Notes: generated by a model from the sequence alone, not told the origin. DNA of 64,000 nucleotides from Microvirga ossetica (GCF_002741015.1 NZ_CP016616.1:3443501-3507500), one strand, 5' to 3'. Positions 53,261-63,892 are shown, numbered from the stretch's first letter. Translations and numbers: made by a program.

Positions 53261-53347
53261 GCATTTTTCGACGAAATGACTCCGGTTCGTCGTCAAAAAA
53301 TGCGGCAAGCCAAAGAAGAGAGGTGATTCCACGCAAGTGGAAACAGC
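53261..53347. repeat. Palindromic intergenic repeat (rhizobial type), two stem-loops
   Basis: GCATTTTTCGACGAA 53261-53275 pairs imperfectly with TTCGTCGTCAAAAAATGC 53286-53303. A second stem, TTCCAC 53327-53332 with GTGGAA 53337-53342, is flanked by AGAG and AGCTCT. The sequence type (GAGCATTTTTCGACGAA start, AGCTCT end) is one I associate with dispersed intergenic elements of Methylobacterium and Microvirga relatives. It lies between the convergent acoR-type and dnaE2 genes and may end both transcripts. Confidence 0.65.
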
Positions 53348-53364
53348 TCTGGGTCGTGCTCCAG

Positions 53365-56300
53365 TCATCGGAAGTCCCGCGTGGCCACTTTGATGATGGG
53401 CTCCTTGCTGCCCGGGCCTTGAGACAGATGTGGAGCATCGTCGCGATTGGCGACAGAGCGCAGAAGGTCCGACAGATCGATGAGGTATTCTGCGACCAGA
53501 TGGGTCACATCGCCCTCCCGTTGAAGCCGACCGCGACAGCCGATCATGCCGGATGAGAGGATCAGGCGCCGATGCTTCTCGTAGAGGGATGTCCAGATCA
53601 CGAGGTTGGCAACATCCGTCTCATCCTCGATGGTCATGAACATCACCCCCTTGGCGGAACCCGGCTTCTGGCGCACGAGAACGAGGCCGGCGACGGTGAT
53701 GCGCTGGCCGTGGCGAATGCTTTTGAGAGCGGCACAGGGAATGATGCGGCGGCGGGCCAGCTCTTCGCGTAGGAAAGCAACGGGATGACGTCTCAGGGTG
53801 AGGCCCTTCGAGAGATAATCCTCGACGACTTCACGTCCTGCCTTCATCGGTGTCAGGGAGACCTCCGGTTCGACCGCTTCCGGGCGGAATTGCTCATCGC
53901 GCTCGTCCGCTGCCGTGAAGAGGGCAAGCTGGGTGTCGCCTAATCCCTTGATCTTCCAGAGTGCATCACGGCGATTGAGACCGAGGGACCCGAAGGCATC
54001 GGCCTCTGCCAAGCGCTCGAGGGGGGCGACGTGCAGTTTTGCCCGAAGCCAGAGATCCTCGATGGACGAGAAGGTCTTGCCGCCGCGTGCCTCGACGATC
54101 GCATCGCCGTCGGCTTTGGACAGGCCCTTGGCCATCCGAAGCCCGAGGCCAAGGGCGAAGCGATCCTCGCGGCGGGTTCGCTCCAGCCTGCAGTCCCAAT
54201 GCGAGAGATTGACATCGACGGGCCGAACCTCGACGCCGTGCTGCCCGACATCGCGAACGATCTGCGCCGGCGCGTAGAAGCCCATGGGCTGCGCATTGAG
54301 GAGGGCGCAAGCGAACACATCCGGATGGTGGCATTTCATCCAGGACGAGGCATAGGCGATCAGGGCGAAGGAGGCGGCATGGCTTTCGGGAAAGCCGTAG
54401 GAGCCGAAGCCTTCGAGCTGCCTGAAGATGCGCTCGGCGAATTCCCGCGGATAGCCACGGCCCTGCATGCCTTGAAGCAGCTTGGTCCGGAATTTCGAGA
54501 CGTCGCCCTTGGCTTTGAAGGTTGCCATGGCCCGGCGCAGCTGATCGGCCTCCGAGGCCGTGAATCCTGCGCATTCGATGGCAATGCGCATAGCCTGTTC
54601 CTGAAAGAGTGGGACACCGAGCGTCTTGTGTAGCACTCGTTCCAGTTCCGGAAACAGATAGGACACCTCCTCGCGGCCCTCTCGTCTGCGGATATAGGGG
54701 TGAACCATATCGCCCTGGATCGGCCCGGGCCGAACGATCGCGACCTCGATCACGAGATCGTAGAGATTTCTTGGCTTCAGCCGCGGCAGCATTGCCATCT
54801 GCGCCCGGCTTTCGATCTGGAACACGCCAAGCGTATCCGCACGACAAATCATGTCGTAGGTTTCAGGATCGTCTTGCGGGATCGAAGCCAAGTCGTGGCT
54901 GGTGTTCTTGTGCCTTTGCAGGAGCTCGAAGGAGCGGCGCATGCACCCGAGCATGCCTAGGCCCAGCACGTCGACCTTCATGAATTTGAGGATCTCGATG
55001 TCGTTCTTGTCCCACTCGATGACCTGCCGGTTCTCCATGGCGGCCGGCTCGATCGGCACGAGATCGTCGAGCCGGTCCTGCGTCAGGACGAAGCCGCCCG
55101 GATGCTGCGAGAGATGGCGCGGGGCGCCGATCAGGTCGTGCGAAAGCTCCAGGGTCAGGCGAAGACGCGGATCGTCGAGATTGAGGTTCAGGTCCTTGAG
55201 ATCGTTGTCGCTGACACCCTCCGTGCTCCAGCCCCGCACGAGTCCGGACAGAGCGCTCGTCACATCCTCCGGCACTCCCAACGCCTTGCCGACTTCGCGC
55301 ACCGCACCGCGGGTGCGGTAGCAGATCACGACCGCAGTGAGCGCGGCCCGTGTGCGGCCATAGGTGTCGTAGATCCACTGGATGACTTCCTCGCGCCGCT
55401 CGTGCTCGAAGTCGACATCGATATCGGGCGGGTCGTTGCGCTCCTGGGAGATGAAGCGCTCGAAGAGAAGTTCGGAATGGATAGGGTCGATGGAGGTGAT
55501 GCCGAGCACGAAGCAGACGGCAGAATTGGCTGCCGAGCCTCGCCCCTGGCAGAGAATACCTTGGCTCCGAGCAAAGTTCACGATGGAATGGACGGTCAGG
55601 AAGTACGGAGCGTAGTTCAGGTTCCTGATCAGGGTAAGCTCGTGCTTCAATTGCGAGATAGTCTGCTCCGGTAGATCCTTGCCGTAGCGACGCTCGGCAC
55701 CCTCCCAGGTCAAGCGCTCCAGCTTCTGCTGTGCTGTCTCGCCGGGCTCCGTCTCGCTTGGATACTGATAGCACAGCTCATCGAGCGAGAACCGGCAGCG
55801 CCGGACGATCTCGTTTGTTCGGGCCAGCGCTTCCGGATGCCTTTCGAAAAGGCGCGCCATCTCGGCCGGATCCTTGAGAAAGCGGTCCGCATGCCGTTCG
55901 AGACGGAAGCCGGCATCGTCGATGGTGCAGCCCTGGCGGATGCAGGAAACGACGTCCTGCAGCATGCGGCGCGAGGGATGATGATAGAAGACGTCACCCA
56001 TCGCGATGGTCGGCACGCGTGCGGCCTGAGCGGCCTGCTCGATCTGCCACAGGCGCAGGTGCTCGTTGGGGGCAAACCGGCGGATCAGGGCCATGTAGGC
56101 CCGGTCTCCGAAAATGCGCTTCAAGCGCCGCAGATCGATCTGCAAGGCCTCATCCGCATGGTCTCCAAGCAGCACTGCGAGCAGGCCCTCGTTCCAGGCC
56201 TCCACATCTTCCCAGGCGAGGCTGCATTTGCCTTTGCCGGCCCGACTCTTGCCGACGCTCAGGAGTCGGCAGAGACGGGAATAGGCGGTGCGATCGGTGG

Positions 56301-56535
56301 GGTAGACGAGAAGCGATGCGCCGTCGTCGAGATCGAGCCGGCAGCCGACTACGAGGCGCACGCCGGTTTCCTTCGACGCCTCATAGGCCCGCACGATCCC
56401 GGCCAGAGAATTGCGGTCGACGATCCCGAGCGCCGGGAGGCCGAGGAGTTTCGCCTGCTCGAACATCTCGCGCGGGCTCGAGGCGCCGCGCAAGAAGGAG
56501 AAATGCGTGGTGACCTGAAGCTCGGCATAGGTCAT
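53365..56535 (-). CDS. dnaE2: Error-prone DNA polymerase DnaE2 (ImuC)
   Basis: This 1056-aa C-family polymerase of the mutagenic translesion complex has an N-terminal PHP domain ([35 protein letters not shown]). Of the palm, the metal-binding [16 protein letters not shown] lies near residue 400 and [12 protein letters not shown] near 360. It continues with fingers ([18 protein letters not shown] near 700), a helix-hairpin-helix region ([14 protein letters not shown] near 850) and an OB domain ([20 protein letters not shown] near 940). ATG 56535 overlaps the imuB stop by four bases. It extends past lesions together with ImuA and ImuB after SOS induction. The frame upstream of 56535 belongs to the imuB antisense and is rejected. 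Confidence 0.97.
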   Translation of the reverse strand: MTYAELQVTTHFSFLRGASSPREMFEQAKLLGLPALGIVDRNSLAGIVRAYEASKETGVRLVVGCRLDLDDGASLLVYPTDRTAYSRLCRLLSVGKSRAGKGKCSLAWEDVEAWNEGLLAVLLGDHADEALQIDLRRLKRIFGDRAYMALIRRFAPNEHLRLWQIEQAAQAARVPTIAMGDVFYHHPSRRMLQDVVSCIRQGCTIDDAGFRLERHADRFLKDPAEMARLFERHPEALARTNEIVRRCRFSLDELCYQYPSETEPGETAQQKLERLTWEGAERRYGKDLPEQTISQLKHELTLIRNLNYAPYFLTVHSIVNFARSQGILCQGRGSAANSAVCFVLGITSIDPIHSELLFERFISQERNDPPDIDVDFEHERREEVIQWIYDTYGRTRAALTAVVICYRTRGAVREVGKALGVPEDVTSALSGLVRGWSTEGVSDNDLKDLNLNLDDPRLRLTLELSHDLIGAPRHLSQHPGGFVLTQDRLDDLVPIEPAAMENRQVIEWDKNDIEILKFMKVDVLGLGMLGCMRRSFELLQRHKNTSHDLASIPQDDPETYDMICRADTLGVFQIESRAQMAMLPRLKPRNLYDLVIEVAIVRPGPIQGDMVHPYIRRREGREEVSYLFPELERVLHKTLGVPLFQEQAMRIAIECAGFTASEADQLRRAMATFKAKGDVSKFRTKLLQGMQGRGYPREFAERIFRQLEGFGSYGFPESHAASFALIAYASSWMKCHHPDVFACALLNAQPMGFYAPAQIVRDVGQHGVEVRPVDVNLSHWDCRLERTRREDRFALGLGLRMAKGLSKADGDAIVEARGGKTFSSIEDLWLRAKLHVAPLERLAEADAFGSLGLNRRDALWKIKGLGDTQLALFTAADERDEQFRPEAVEPEVSLTPMKAGREVVEDYLSKGLTLRRHPVAFLREELARRRIIPCAALKSIRHGQRITVAGLVLVRQKPGSAKGVMFMTIEDETDVANLVIWTSLYEKHRRLILSSGMIGCRGRLQREGDVTHLVAEYLIDLSDLLRSVANRDDAPHLSQGPGSKEPIIKVATRDFR

Positions 56536-58037
56536 GCGAAGAACCCATGCATCCACCAGCGTCCGCCCTCGGCGGTCGGCGCGTCGCGGAAGAGCCAGAA
56601 GCGCGTGCCTTGTTCGCTCTCGACGCGGTAATAATCGCGCAGAGAAAAATGCTCGCGCTCGGATTTCCACCATTCGCCTGTGATGCGCTCCGGCCCGTCG
56701 GCTCTGACCACGCGATGACGGACATTGCGCCAGACGAAGAAAGCCGGCGGATGGTCCGGCAGGAGGGCCGTTGCCGTCACAGGTTCGGGTGGATCGAGGA
56801 GGCGGGCCGGCCGCGGCAGATCCTCAGGCCAATTGGCATCCGGCATGGGCGCGAGAGCCGGAATGCGCTTCATCGTCCGTTCGGGCACGCGGCTTTCGAC
56901 CGGAGCGAGGCGATAGACCCGCTTCGGCCCAAGCCGTGTGCTCAACCGATCGACGAGGTGGCTCAAATCCACATTGTCTGCCTCATCCTTCGCCAGTTCC
57001 TTCGCTGCGATCTGTCGCTCGCTCAACGGTTCGACCTTGCTGGCCATGAGCGCGGCCGCTTCGATTCCGAAGCCGGGATCGGCCGTCTGCAGGCGCTCGT
57101 CGAAGAGCTTTGCAAGATGTCTCGCCTCGCGTGTCGCTTTTGCGGTTCCGATGCGAAAAGCGATGCTGCAGCGGTCGATTCGCTCGAAGACCAGATCAAG
57201 GCGGCGGATACCGAGAGATGCCCGCTCAAGATCGCGGCAGAGCCTGTCCGCAAGGCGTCTCACGACGCTTTGCAGATCCTCAAGCCGCCCGATCGGCTCG
57301 GCGAAAGTGACACGTCGCACCGGGACATCCTTGGGCATGAGCGGGTTGAGCGGCTCGACGACATGGCCGAAGGCCTGATCGAGCCGGAGCAGGACCTCTT
57401 TTCCGAAGCGCCGGACGATCGGAGCGCGGGGCATCGCCGCGAGCTGGCCTACCCGCTCGATTCCAAGACGATGAAGCGCCTCGACCGTCGCCTGCGGCAG
57501 GCGCAGAGCCGGAAGCGGCAGGCCTTCAACTGCCTCGATAGAGCGCCCCGGCGGAACGATGACCTGGCTTCCATACCGCACGATGCCCCAGGCCGTGCAA
57601 GGTGCATCCGCCACGCAGGCATCCGCCCTAATATTCTGGGAGCGGAGCCGATAGACGAGATTGGTGACGAGCTGCTCCTCGCCCCCGAAGAGGTGAGCCG
57701 CGCCGGCGATATCGATCCAGATGCCATCGGGCGGGTTGGCAGCGACGATGGGCGAATATCCGATGCACCAATGTGCCAGTGCAGTGAGGGAGGCTTCGTC
57801 CTCCTCCGGCGTCGCATCGACGATATGCAAGCCCGGCACCATGGCTTGAGCATGGGCAATGGTCTGGCCGGGACGCAGGCTAAGGGCGTGTGCCGCCCGA
57901 TCGACGGCGCCAATCAGGCGGCGGGAGCCTTCTATGCTTGCGGTGACAAGGGGCTCATCTGGCGGTGGCGAGCCTTTGCGGCGCCTGATCCGGTCGGTCG
58001 GCCAGGTCGGCAGGTAGAGCGAGACGACCCTTCTCAT
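56532..58037 (-). CDS. imuB: ImuB, catalytically inactive Y-family polymerase-like protein
   Basis: ImuB is the hub of the ImuABC mutasome, linking ImuA, DnaE2 and the beta clamp. The 501-aa protein starts [20 protein letters not shown]. Where active Y-family polymerases have a metal-binding Asp (DMD-type), LYLP stands, consistent with the known loss of activity. It has the palm-like [35 protein letters not shown] near residue 105, the helix-hairpin-helix [17 protein letters not shown] near 190 and the little-finger region. ATG 58037 is chosen; it lies inside the 3' end of imuA (about 80 bases overlap), a common arrangement. Longer frames upstream are antisense remnants. Confidence 0.95.
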   Translation of the reverse strand: MRRVVSLYLPTWPTDRIRRRKGSPPPDEPLVTASIEGSRRLIGAVDRAAHALSLRPGQTIAHAQAMVPGLHIVDATPEEDEASLTALAHWCIGYSPIVAANPPDGIWIDIAGAAHLFGGEEQLVTNLVYRLRSQNIRADACVADAPCTAWGIVRYGSQVIVPPGRSIEAVEGLPLPALRLPQATVEALHRLGIERVGQLAAMPRAPIVRRFGKEVLLRLDQAFGHVVEPLNPLMPKDVPVRRVTFAEPIGRLEDLQSVVRRLADRLCRDLERASLGIRRLDLVFERIDRCSIAFRIGTAKATREARHLAKLFDERLQTADPGFGIEAAALMASKVEPLSERQIAAKELAKDEADNVDLSHLVDRLSTRLGPKRVYRLAPVESRVPERTMKRIPALAPMPDANWPEDLPRPARLLDPPEPVTATALLPDHPPAFFVWRNVRHRVVRADGPERITGEWWKSEREHFSLRDYYRVESEQGTRFWLFRDAPTAEGGRWWMHGFFA

Positions 58038-58704
58038 CGCAAGACTCCAAGATCCATGTATAGGGTCCACCGTTGCGGCAGCGCAGGAGCTCGACCTGCC
58101 AGCGCTCCCGGCCGATGCCGGGAGTGGGGATGAGGTCGGATGGGGCAGGGGCAATGCGCCAGCGGGTGACGGCAGCCGTCGGGCAATGGACCAGTTCCTT
58201 CTCGGACATCGTCCACCAGCGCCGGATGACCAAGGCGGTCACTCCGGTCGATTCAGCGGCAAGTTGCAGGCGGCGCGACGCTGTCAGCCCCAGGCGCGAA
58301 ACCTCGCCGACGACGGCTGCGAGCCCCTGCTCGCGCAGGCCTTCCTCCATGAGGGGCAGGATCTCCCGCTCGCGCCTGGCCTCGGCATAGATGACCCGCT
58401 TCGGATGCAGGCCCGCGCGCAGGAGACCGGGGGCGAACAGATCCCGGCGCGCCAGGCACCAGAGGACAGGTCCCTGAAGACGGGCCGCAATTCCTGCCGT
58501 GAAAAGGGTTGTGCAGCCGGCGAATTCTGAGGCGGGCCCCGCTTCGATCATCTCGTGGAGCGCGCCTCGGGCCAAGCCGCCTCCGGGCAGATGGCCATCG
58601 ACAGGGCGTAGGCCGAAGGGCAGGGGCCTGGCCTTGTGAGGCGCTCCCACTCGGGCAATCTGCAGCCGCAAATCGGCAAGCCTGTCCTGTCGCCCGAGGT
58701 CCAT
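57955..58704 (-). CDS. imuA: ImuA, RecA-like mutasome protein
   Basis: This 249-aa protein is the SOS-induced RecA-like partner in the ImuA-ImuB-DnaE2 cassette. Visible are the start region RLADLRLQIARVG, the RecA/SulA-like core (GGGLARGALHEMIEAGPASEF, then FTAGIAARLQGPVLWCLARRD), VIYAEARREREILPLMEEGL near residue 105 and SRRLQLAAESTGVTALVIRRW near 145. Position and overlap with imuB confirm the call. The start codon lies 36 bases from a perfect LexA box. The C-terminal part overlaps the imuB coding sequence in another frame. Confidence 0.93.
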   Translation of the reverse strand: MDLGRQDRLADLRLQIARVGAPHKARPLPFGLRPVDGHLPGGGLARGALHEMIEAGPASEFAGCTTLFTAGIAARLQGPVLWCLARRDLFAPGLLRAGLHPKRVIYAEARREREILPLMEEGLREQGLAAVVGEVSRLGLTASRRLQLAAESTGVTALVIRRWWTMSEKELVHCPTAAVTRWRIAPAPSDLIPTPGIGRERWQVELLRCRNGGPYTWILESCDEKGRLALPADLADRPDQAPQRLATAR

Positions 58705-58739
58705 GGATCCGTGCCAATAGCCAATGCCTTGTTGATGAT

Positions 58740-58754
58740 GTTCCTATCATGTTC
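58740..58754. promoter_or_regulatory. LexA (SOS) box of imuA-imuB-dnaE2
   Basis: GTTC 58740-58743, seven bases, GTTC 58751-58754 match the alphaproteobacterial LexA site GTTC-N7-GTTC exactly. It lies 35 bases upstream of the imuA start codon on the leftward transcript, the right place to repress it. DNA damage should therefore induce the cassette. Confidence 0.9.
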
Positions 58755-59075
58755 TCATTTAAGAGTGAGTCAAATACACGCAAAGGTAGCTGTGAATTTT
58801 GGGGAGAAGAATGTTTCGTAGAGCTGATGGGGCATCCTGACCGCCCCCAACAGGAGGGATTTTCTGTGGCAGAGAATTGGCCCGTGTCTCTGTCGCCGGG
58901 ACATCGGAAGCGCCGGTTCCCCCTCGCGAGCAAGGCCCATTCCCGGCAATGACTAAAGAGTCGATCACGAAAACGCCCCGCTTGTCCTGCCGTAAGGGTG
59001 CGCTAACATGCTAGTTGGTTCAGGTTCGCGACAGACGAACCGGGCCGGGGAAGAACGTCGCCTTAGGAGGATCAG
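58755..59075. other. Intergenic region between imuA and the CUT2 operon
   Basis: These 321 bases separate two divergent operons. I find no gene, tRNA or strong hairpin. The strip 58755-58830 is AT-richer than its surroundings and probably carries imuA promoter elements. AGGAGG at 59065-59070 is the Shine-Dalgarno of the binding-protein gene. No operator-like dyad was recognised. Confidence 0.5.
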
Positions 59076-60206
59076 ATGACACGCGTTGCTCGCCTGTCCG
59101 CTCTCGCTTTCACCGGCTTCCTGCTTTCATCCGTTGCCGCCATCGCGGCCCCGAAATCGGTCGCCGGACCGGGACCGGATCCGAACTGCTTCAAGCCCTG
59201 GAGTGCTCAGACCAAGTACATGCAATGGGACAAGAAGCCCGGGCCCTACCGCATTGCGGTGGTCAACGGCTTCGTCGGCAATACCTGGCGCATCCAGATG
59301 ATCCAGACCGCCAAGGCCTTTGCCGAGCAGGCCGGGATCAAGGAGAAGATCAAGGAGCTGAAGGTCGTCTCCACCGGCACCGACGTTGCCGCACAGCTCG
59401 GCGCCATCGAGGACTTCATCAATCAGGGCTTCGACGCCATCATCACCATTGCCGTGGCGCCCGACGGCTTCGATCGCGTCATTCGCTTGGCCGACCGCAA
59501 CAATGTGGTGGTCGTCCCGTTCGACAACGTGCTCGATACCGACAAGGTCATGCAGGTGAATGAGGATCAGCTTGAGATCGGCCGCACCTCGGCACGCTTC
59601 CTTCTGAAGGAGCTGGGGCAGAAGCGCGATGGCAAGGTTCTCGAAGTGCGGGGCCTCCCAGGCAACTCGGTCGACCGTGACCGTCATCTCGGCTTCCGCG
59701 AAGTGATGGAGAAGGAGGGCAAGTTCCAGATCATCGAGGTTGTCGGCAACTGGGACGACGGCACCGCGCAGAAGGCGACCGCCGATGCGCTCGCCGTGCA
59801 TGGCAAGTTCGAGGCGGTGTTCACGCAGGGCGGCTCCACGGGTTCCGTACGCGCGATGATGGATGCGAAGCATCCATTCGTGCCGATGGCGGGCGAGGGC
59901 GAGAATGGCTACCGCAAGCTCATCGCGAAGCATGCGGGCGAGGGCCTGAAAGGCCTATCCTACAGCCAGTCGCCCGGCCTCGTGTCGATCTCCATGAAGG
60001 CCGCGCTCTCGGCGCTGGAAGGCAATCCAATGCCGCAGCTCATCTCGGTCCCGATCCCGGTGGTCGATTACACGACGCTCAAGGACAATGTGAACTACTG
60101 GTCGAACCTCTCCGACAATTTCTTTGCAGCCAATGAATTCCCTGCCTGCGGCGTGAATGTCACCGCACCGGAAATCATGGCGAAGGATGCCAAGAATACC
60201 GAGTAG
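59076..60206 (+). CDS. CUT2 sugar ABC transporter substrate-binding protein
   Basis: This 376-aa periplasmic protein of the ribose/xylose-binding group has a signal peptide of about 24 residues (LSALAFTGFLLSSVAAIA). Its mature part has two Rossmann-like lobes: YRIAVVNGFVGNTWRIQMIQ, IEDFINQGFDAIITIAVAP, VVVVPFDNVLDTDKVMQVNED, KVLEVRGLPGNSVDRDRHLGF and FVPMAGEGENGYRKLI. It is longer than RbsB at the N-terminus. The ligand is unknown; Trp/Asp/Asn-rich contact positions suggest a sugar. It is the first gene of the operon with the ATPase and two permeases, and is followed by a strong stem-loop. No regulator or enzyme gene for the sugar is seen inside the window. Confidence 0.93.
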   Translation: MTRVARLSALAFTGFLLSSVAAIAAPKSVAGPGPDPNCFKPWSAQTKYMQWDKKPGPYRIAVVNGFVGNTWRIQMIQTAKAFAEQAGIKEKIKELKVVSTGTDVAAQLGAIEDFINQGFDAIITIAVAPDGFDRVIRLADRNNVVVVPFDNVLDTDKVMQVNEDQLEIGRTSARFLLKELGQKRDGKVLEVRGLPGNSVDRDRHLGFREVMEKEGKFQIIEVVGNWDDGTAQKATADALAVHGKFEAVFTQGGSTGSVRAMMDAKHPFVPMAGEGENGYRKLIAKHAGEGLKGLSYSQSPGLVSISMKAALSALEGNPMPQLISVPIPVVDYTTLKDNVNYWSNLSDNFFAANEFPACGVNVTAPEIMAKDAKNTE

Positions 60207-60230
60207 AAGCATAGGGCCGACACGCGTTCG

Positions 60231-60260
60231 CTCCTTTCCCGACGAGAGTCGGGAAAGGAG
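60231..60260 (+). terminator. Intercistronic stem-loop after the CUT2 binding-protein gene
   Basis: CTCCTTTCCCGAC 60231-60243 pairs perfectly with GTCGGGAAAGGAG 60248-60260 across GAGA. A pyrimidine run CTTCTTCTTC follows. It should partly terminate or protect the transcript after the binding-protein gene, giving more binding protein than ATPase and permeases. Confidence 0.75.
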
Positions 60261-60289
60261 CTTCTTCTTCCGAGCATCGAAGGGGTCCT

Positions 60290-61816
60290 ATGAAACCTGC
60301 GCCCTTCTTCGCCCTCGAGAACGTCTCCAAGCGCTACGGGGGAGTTCATGCCTTGCGGAGCGTGGACTTTGCCTGCAGCCGCGGCTCGATCCACGCGGTG
60401 CTGGGGGAGAACGGCGCCGGCAAGTCGACGCTCATGAAGATCATGGCAGGCGTCGTGCAGCCGGACGAGGGCCACATGACCCTCGAGGGCATCCCTGTCA
60501 CGTTTCCCAACCCGGCGGCTGCGAACCGCGCCGGCATCGTTTGCATCTTTCAAGAGCTCTCGCTGATGCCGGAGCTCACGGTGGCTGACAACATCACCCT
60601 GTCGAGCCCTCCGCGCCGCTTCGGCCTGATCGATGGACGGGCACAGCGCCGGCGGTCGGAGGAACTGCTCGCCCGCGTCGGCTGCGAGGATATCAACCCA
60701 TCGACCCGCGTCGTCGACCTTCCGCTGTCCCGTCGGCAGATGGTGGAGATCGCGAAGGCCCTCGGGCGTGATCCCAAGCTTCTCATTCTCGACGAGGCCA
60801 CCTCCGCGCTCACGGCAGCCGATGTGGACCTGGTCTATCGCACGCTCTTCGATCTGAAAGCGAGTGGCCTGAGCATTCTCTATATCTCCCATCGCATGCA
60901 CGAGATCGAGGCTCTGGCGGATCGCTGCTCGGTTTTCCGCAACGGACGGCATATCGAGACTTTCGCCAAGGGTACACGAAGCCGCGACGAGATCATCGGG
61001 CTCATGATCGGCCGCGAGATCGAAGGGCAGTTCCCGCCGAAGCCTGAGCGACCACGCCCGCCGCCCTTTATCGAGATCCGCGATCTCTCCTGGGAAAACC
61101 GCCTCAACGGCGTGACGCTTGCGGCCGGGCGCGGCGAGATCGTCGGCTTGGGCGGCCTTGACGGACAGGGGCAGAAGGAACTGCTGCTTGCCCTTTTCGG
61201 AGTGTTGCGAAGTGTGCACGGTACGGTAACGGTCGAAGGCCGAAACCTCGCCATGTCCTCGCCGCGCGCGGCAAAGAGCGGCCGCGCTCACATGGCCCTG
61301 GTGCCGGAGGACCGCAAGAGCGAGGGGCTCATTCTCTCGATGTCGATCGCCGACAACCTCGCCATGTCCTCTCTCGGGCGTCTCGCGTTCGGGCCTTTCA
61401 TCAGCGCGCACCGCACGCGTGAAGCCGTGCGGAGAGCCATCGAGCAGTTGCGGATCAAGATCGGCGATGCGGACGATCCGGTCGCGACCCTGTCGGGCGG
61501 AAACCAGCAGAAGGTGGTGATCGCAAAATGGCTTGCCACGGGACCGGATGTGATCCTTCTCAACGATCCGACCCGTGGCATCGATGTGGGCACGAAGCAG
61601 GAGATCTACCGTCTCATGCGAGAACTCGCAGACGCAGGCGCCTGCATTCTGTTCTACTCGACCGACTACGAGGAGCTGATCGGATGCTGCGACCGGGTCT
61701 CTGTCATGTATGACGGCCGCATCGTTCGCGAACTCGAGGATGACGCGATCACCGAGCGCAATCTGATCGCGAGCGCCCTCAACATCGTCGGGCAGCGGGA
61801 GCCGGCTCATGGCTGA
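60290..61816 (+). CDS. CUT2 sugar ABC transporter ATPase (RbsA/MglA type, double ABC)
   Basis: This 508-aa protein contains two fused ABC domains. The first (about 5-240) has Walker A GENGAGKST near residue 39, the weak signature LPLSRRQMVEIAKAL and Walker B LLILDEATSAL. The second (about 255-500) has a degenerate Walker A (GLGGLDGQGQKEL), signature LSGGNQQKVVIAKWL and Walker B VILLNDPTRGIDVG, as usual for RbsA-type proteins. It energises import through the two permeases that follow; its stop overlaps the first permease start by eight bases. It is full length with no lesion. Confidence 0.95.
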   Translation: MKPAPFFALENVSKRYGGVHALRSVDFACSRGSIHAVLGENGAGKSTLMKIMAGVVQPDEGHMTLEGIPVTFPNPAAANRAGIVCIFQELSLMPELTVADNITLSSPPRRFGLIDGRAQRRRSEELLARVGCEDINPSTRVVDLPLSRRQMVEIAKALGRDPKLLILDEATSALTAADVDLVYRTLFDLKASGLSILYISHRMHEIEALADRCSVFRNGRHIETFAKGTRSRDEIIGLMIGREIEGQFPPKPERPRPPPFIEIRDLSWENRLNGVTLAAGRGEIVGLGGLDGQGQKELLLALFGVLRSVHGTVTVEGRNLAMSSPRAAKSGRAHMALVPEDRKSEGLILSMSIADNLAMSSLGRLAFGPFISAHRTREAVRRAIEQLRIKIGDADDPVATLSGGNQQKVVIAKWLATGPDVILLNDPTRGIDVGTKQEIYRLMRELADAGACILFYSTDYEELIGCCDRVSVMYDGRIVRELEDDAITERNLIASALNIVGQREPAHG

Positions 61817-62909
61817 CGCGGCGCTTAATCCTGCTGCGGTGGAGTCGGTGGAGAGAGCACAAGGGCGACGAGGGAGCCTTGGCCCGCGGCTTCGGCAGCA
61901 CGCAGGCATTATCGGCGCACTTGCGCTCTTCCTTGTGCTCTACCTCTTTTATCAAGCGAATCATCCTCGCGGCTTCACCGGGCAGGTCCTGATTCAGAAC
62001 GCCAACGAGGTCTTCGCCCTGGCTCTGGTCTCCATGGCTCAGACGGTGCCCGTGCTCATGGCGGGCCTCGATCTCTCCGTCGGTGCGGTGATGACGCTCG
62101 TCGGCTGCATCGCGAGCCATCTCGTGAACGGCAGCCCGGGCGAGATCGTGCTCGGCATTGCGATCTGCATCGCCTCAGGTGCCGCCTGCGGCTTCGCCAA
62201 TGGCTGCGTGGTGGTCTATGGACGGATCCAGCCGATCATTGCAACGCTTGCCACCAGTGCGATCTATATGGGCTTTGCCCTCATCCTGCGGCCGACGCCC
62301 GGCGGCAAGGTGCATGAGGACCTGTCCTGGGCGGTTACGAGCGACGTGAAGGAGTTCGCGGCAACCTTCGGGCTCTTTTCCGATGGCGAGGCCCTCTGGC
62401 TGCAGCCTTTCGCCTGGATTCCGGTGCCGCTAATCCTGCTGGCCCTCATCGTCCTTCTGGTCTGGGTGCCGTTCACCCGTTCCGTCACAGGCCGCACGGT
62501 CTATGCCATCGGATCCTCCGAAGGCGCGGCCTATATGTCGGGTCTGCCGATCAACCGGGCGAAGCTTGCGGCCTTCACGCTGGCCGGGCTCTTTGCCGGG
62601 CTAGGAGGCCTGTTCCTTGCGCTCCAGACATCCTCCGGAAATGCGGACATTCCGCAGGCCGGGGCCTACACGTTGAATTCCATCGCCGCAGTGGTAATCG
62701 GAGGCACGTCCCTCGTCGGGGGCAGCGGAAGTGCCATCGGCTCGATGATCGGTGCATTCGTATTGCGCACCATCTCGTTCAACTTCCGCATCTTCGACGT
62801 AGCTCCGCTTCTTCAGCCGCTCTTCGAGGGCGTCGTTCTTCTCGCAGCCGTGAGCCTCGGCGGTTTGAAGCTGCTGCGCCTGAAGAACAAGCTCGAGGTG
62901 TTCCGGTGA
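61809..62909 (+). CDS. CUT2 sugar ABC transporter permease (RbsC type)
   Basis: This 366-aa inner-membrane protein of the BPD_transp_2 family has eight to ten hydrophobic segments, the first at about residues 38-52 (GIIGALALFLVLYLFYQA). Family motifs are VPVLMAGLDLSVGAVMTLVGC, FANGCVVVYGRIQPIIATLAT, YAIGSSEGAAYMSGLPINR and AVVIGGTSLVGGSGSAIGSM. It overlaps the ATPase gene by eight bases and the second permease by four. Two different permease genes suggest a heterodimeric channel. Confidence 0.93.
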   Translation: MADAALNPAAVESVERAQGRRGSLGPRLRQHAGIIGALALFLVLYLFYQANHPRGFTGQVLIQNANEVFALALVSMAQTVPVLMAGLDLSVGAVMTLVGCIASHLVNGSPGEIVLGIAICIASGAACGFANGCVVVYGRIQPIIATLATSAIYMGFALILRPTPGGKVHEDLSWAVTSDVKEFAATFGLFSDGEALWLQPFAWIPVPLILLALIVLLVWVPFTRSVTGRTVYAIGSSEGAAYMSGLPINRAKLAAFTLAGLFAGLGGLFLALQTSSGNADIPQAGAYTLNSIAAVVIGGTSLVGGSGSAIGSMIGAFVLRTISFNFRIFDVAPLLQPLFEGVVLLAAVSLGGLKLLRLKNKLEVFR

Positions 62910-63892
62910 GCAGGACCGCCGCCCCAATACCCGCGCTGCAGGGCTTTCGCCTGAAGCCGGACGACAAGCCTGTGGTCTTCGCAGCCGGTTTCGTGCTGCT
63001 CATCCTGCTTGTCGGTACGGGCTATACGATCCTGACGCAGGGCAGCGCGCCGCTCCTGCAGCCGCAATATCTCCTGCAGCAGCTTCAGGTGGGATCCTTC
63101 CTCGGCATCGTGGCGGCGGGCCTCATGCTGGTGATCCTGCTCGGCCACATCGATCTCTCAGTGCCCTGGACGCTGACCGCCGCCGCCATGATGGCCACCG
63201 CCGTCGGCGGACCATGGGCCATTCCCATGGGCTTGGGGATCGGCCTTGTCGTCGGCATCGTCAACGGGCTCGGCGTCGCGTATCTGCGGGTGCCGTCCAT
63301 GATCTTCACGCTCGGAATGAACGCCGTGATGCGTGGCCTCATGGTCGCTCATACCGGCGGTTTCGCGCCGCAGACCGCGGCCACCGACCTGATGCAGTAT
63401 CTCGCGGTCGCCCGCATCGGCGGCGTGATACCGGTCGCGCTCCTCGTCTGGCTCGCGGTCTCGGCATTGGTCGTCGTCATTCTCACGCGCATGACTCTCG
63501 GACGCGCGATCTATGCCATCGGCAATCGCGAGCGTGCCGCTTATCTCTCGGGCATCGACACGAACCGCGTGATCCTCATCGCCTTTGCGCTCTCGGGCGC
63601 CGCGGCCGGCCTCGCCGGCGTCCTTCTCGCCGGCTATTCCACGAAGGCCTACCAGGGCATGGGCGATGCCTATCTGTTGCCGGCGATCGCCGCCGTGGTG
63701 ATCGGCGGCACCAACATCCTCGGTGGGCGCGGGCGCTATCTCGGCACGCTCGTGGGCGTCATCCTGATCGTGCTTCTCAACTCGGTGCTCTCCATCATGC
63801 AGATGCCCGAGGCCGGAAGGCAGATCATCTACGGCACCGTCATCATCGCGATGCTGCTCGTCTATGGGCGCGGCGAGCGCGTCACCGGTTGA
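62906..63892 (+). CDS. CUT2 sugar ABC transporter permease, second subunit (RbsC type)
   Basis: This is a 328-aa inner-membrane permease. Motifs are LMLVILLGHIDLSVPWTLTA, IVNGLGVAYLRVPSMIFTLG, YAIGNRERAAYLSGIDTNR and AVVIGGTNILGGRGRYLGT. It pairs with the previous permease (four-base overlap), and the two share the same fold while differing clearly in sequence, consistent with old duplication. GHIDLSV replaces GLDLSVG in the first motif. The start is GTG 62906. It is the last gene of the operon; the opposing gene ends 31 bases downstream. Confidence 0.93.
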   Translation: MSRTAAPIPALQGFRLKPDDKPVVFAAGFVLLILLVGTGYTILTQGSAPLLQPQYLLQQLQVGSFLGIVAAGLMLVILLGHIDLSVPWTLTAAAMMATAVGGPWAIPMGLGIGLVVGIVNGLGVAYLRVPSMIFTLGMNAVMRGLMVAHTGGFAPQTAATDLMQYLAVARIGGVIPVALLVWLAVSALVVVILTRMTLGRAIYAIGNRERAAYLSGIDTNRVILIAFALSGAAAGLAGVLLAGYSTKAYQGMGDAYLLPAIAAVVIGGTNILGGRGRYLGTLVGVILIVLLNSVLSIMQMPEAGRQIIYGTVIIAMLLVYGRGERVTG

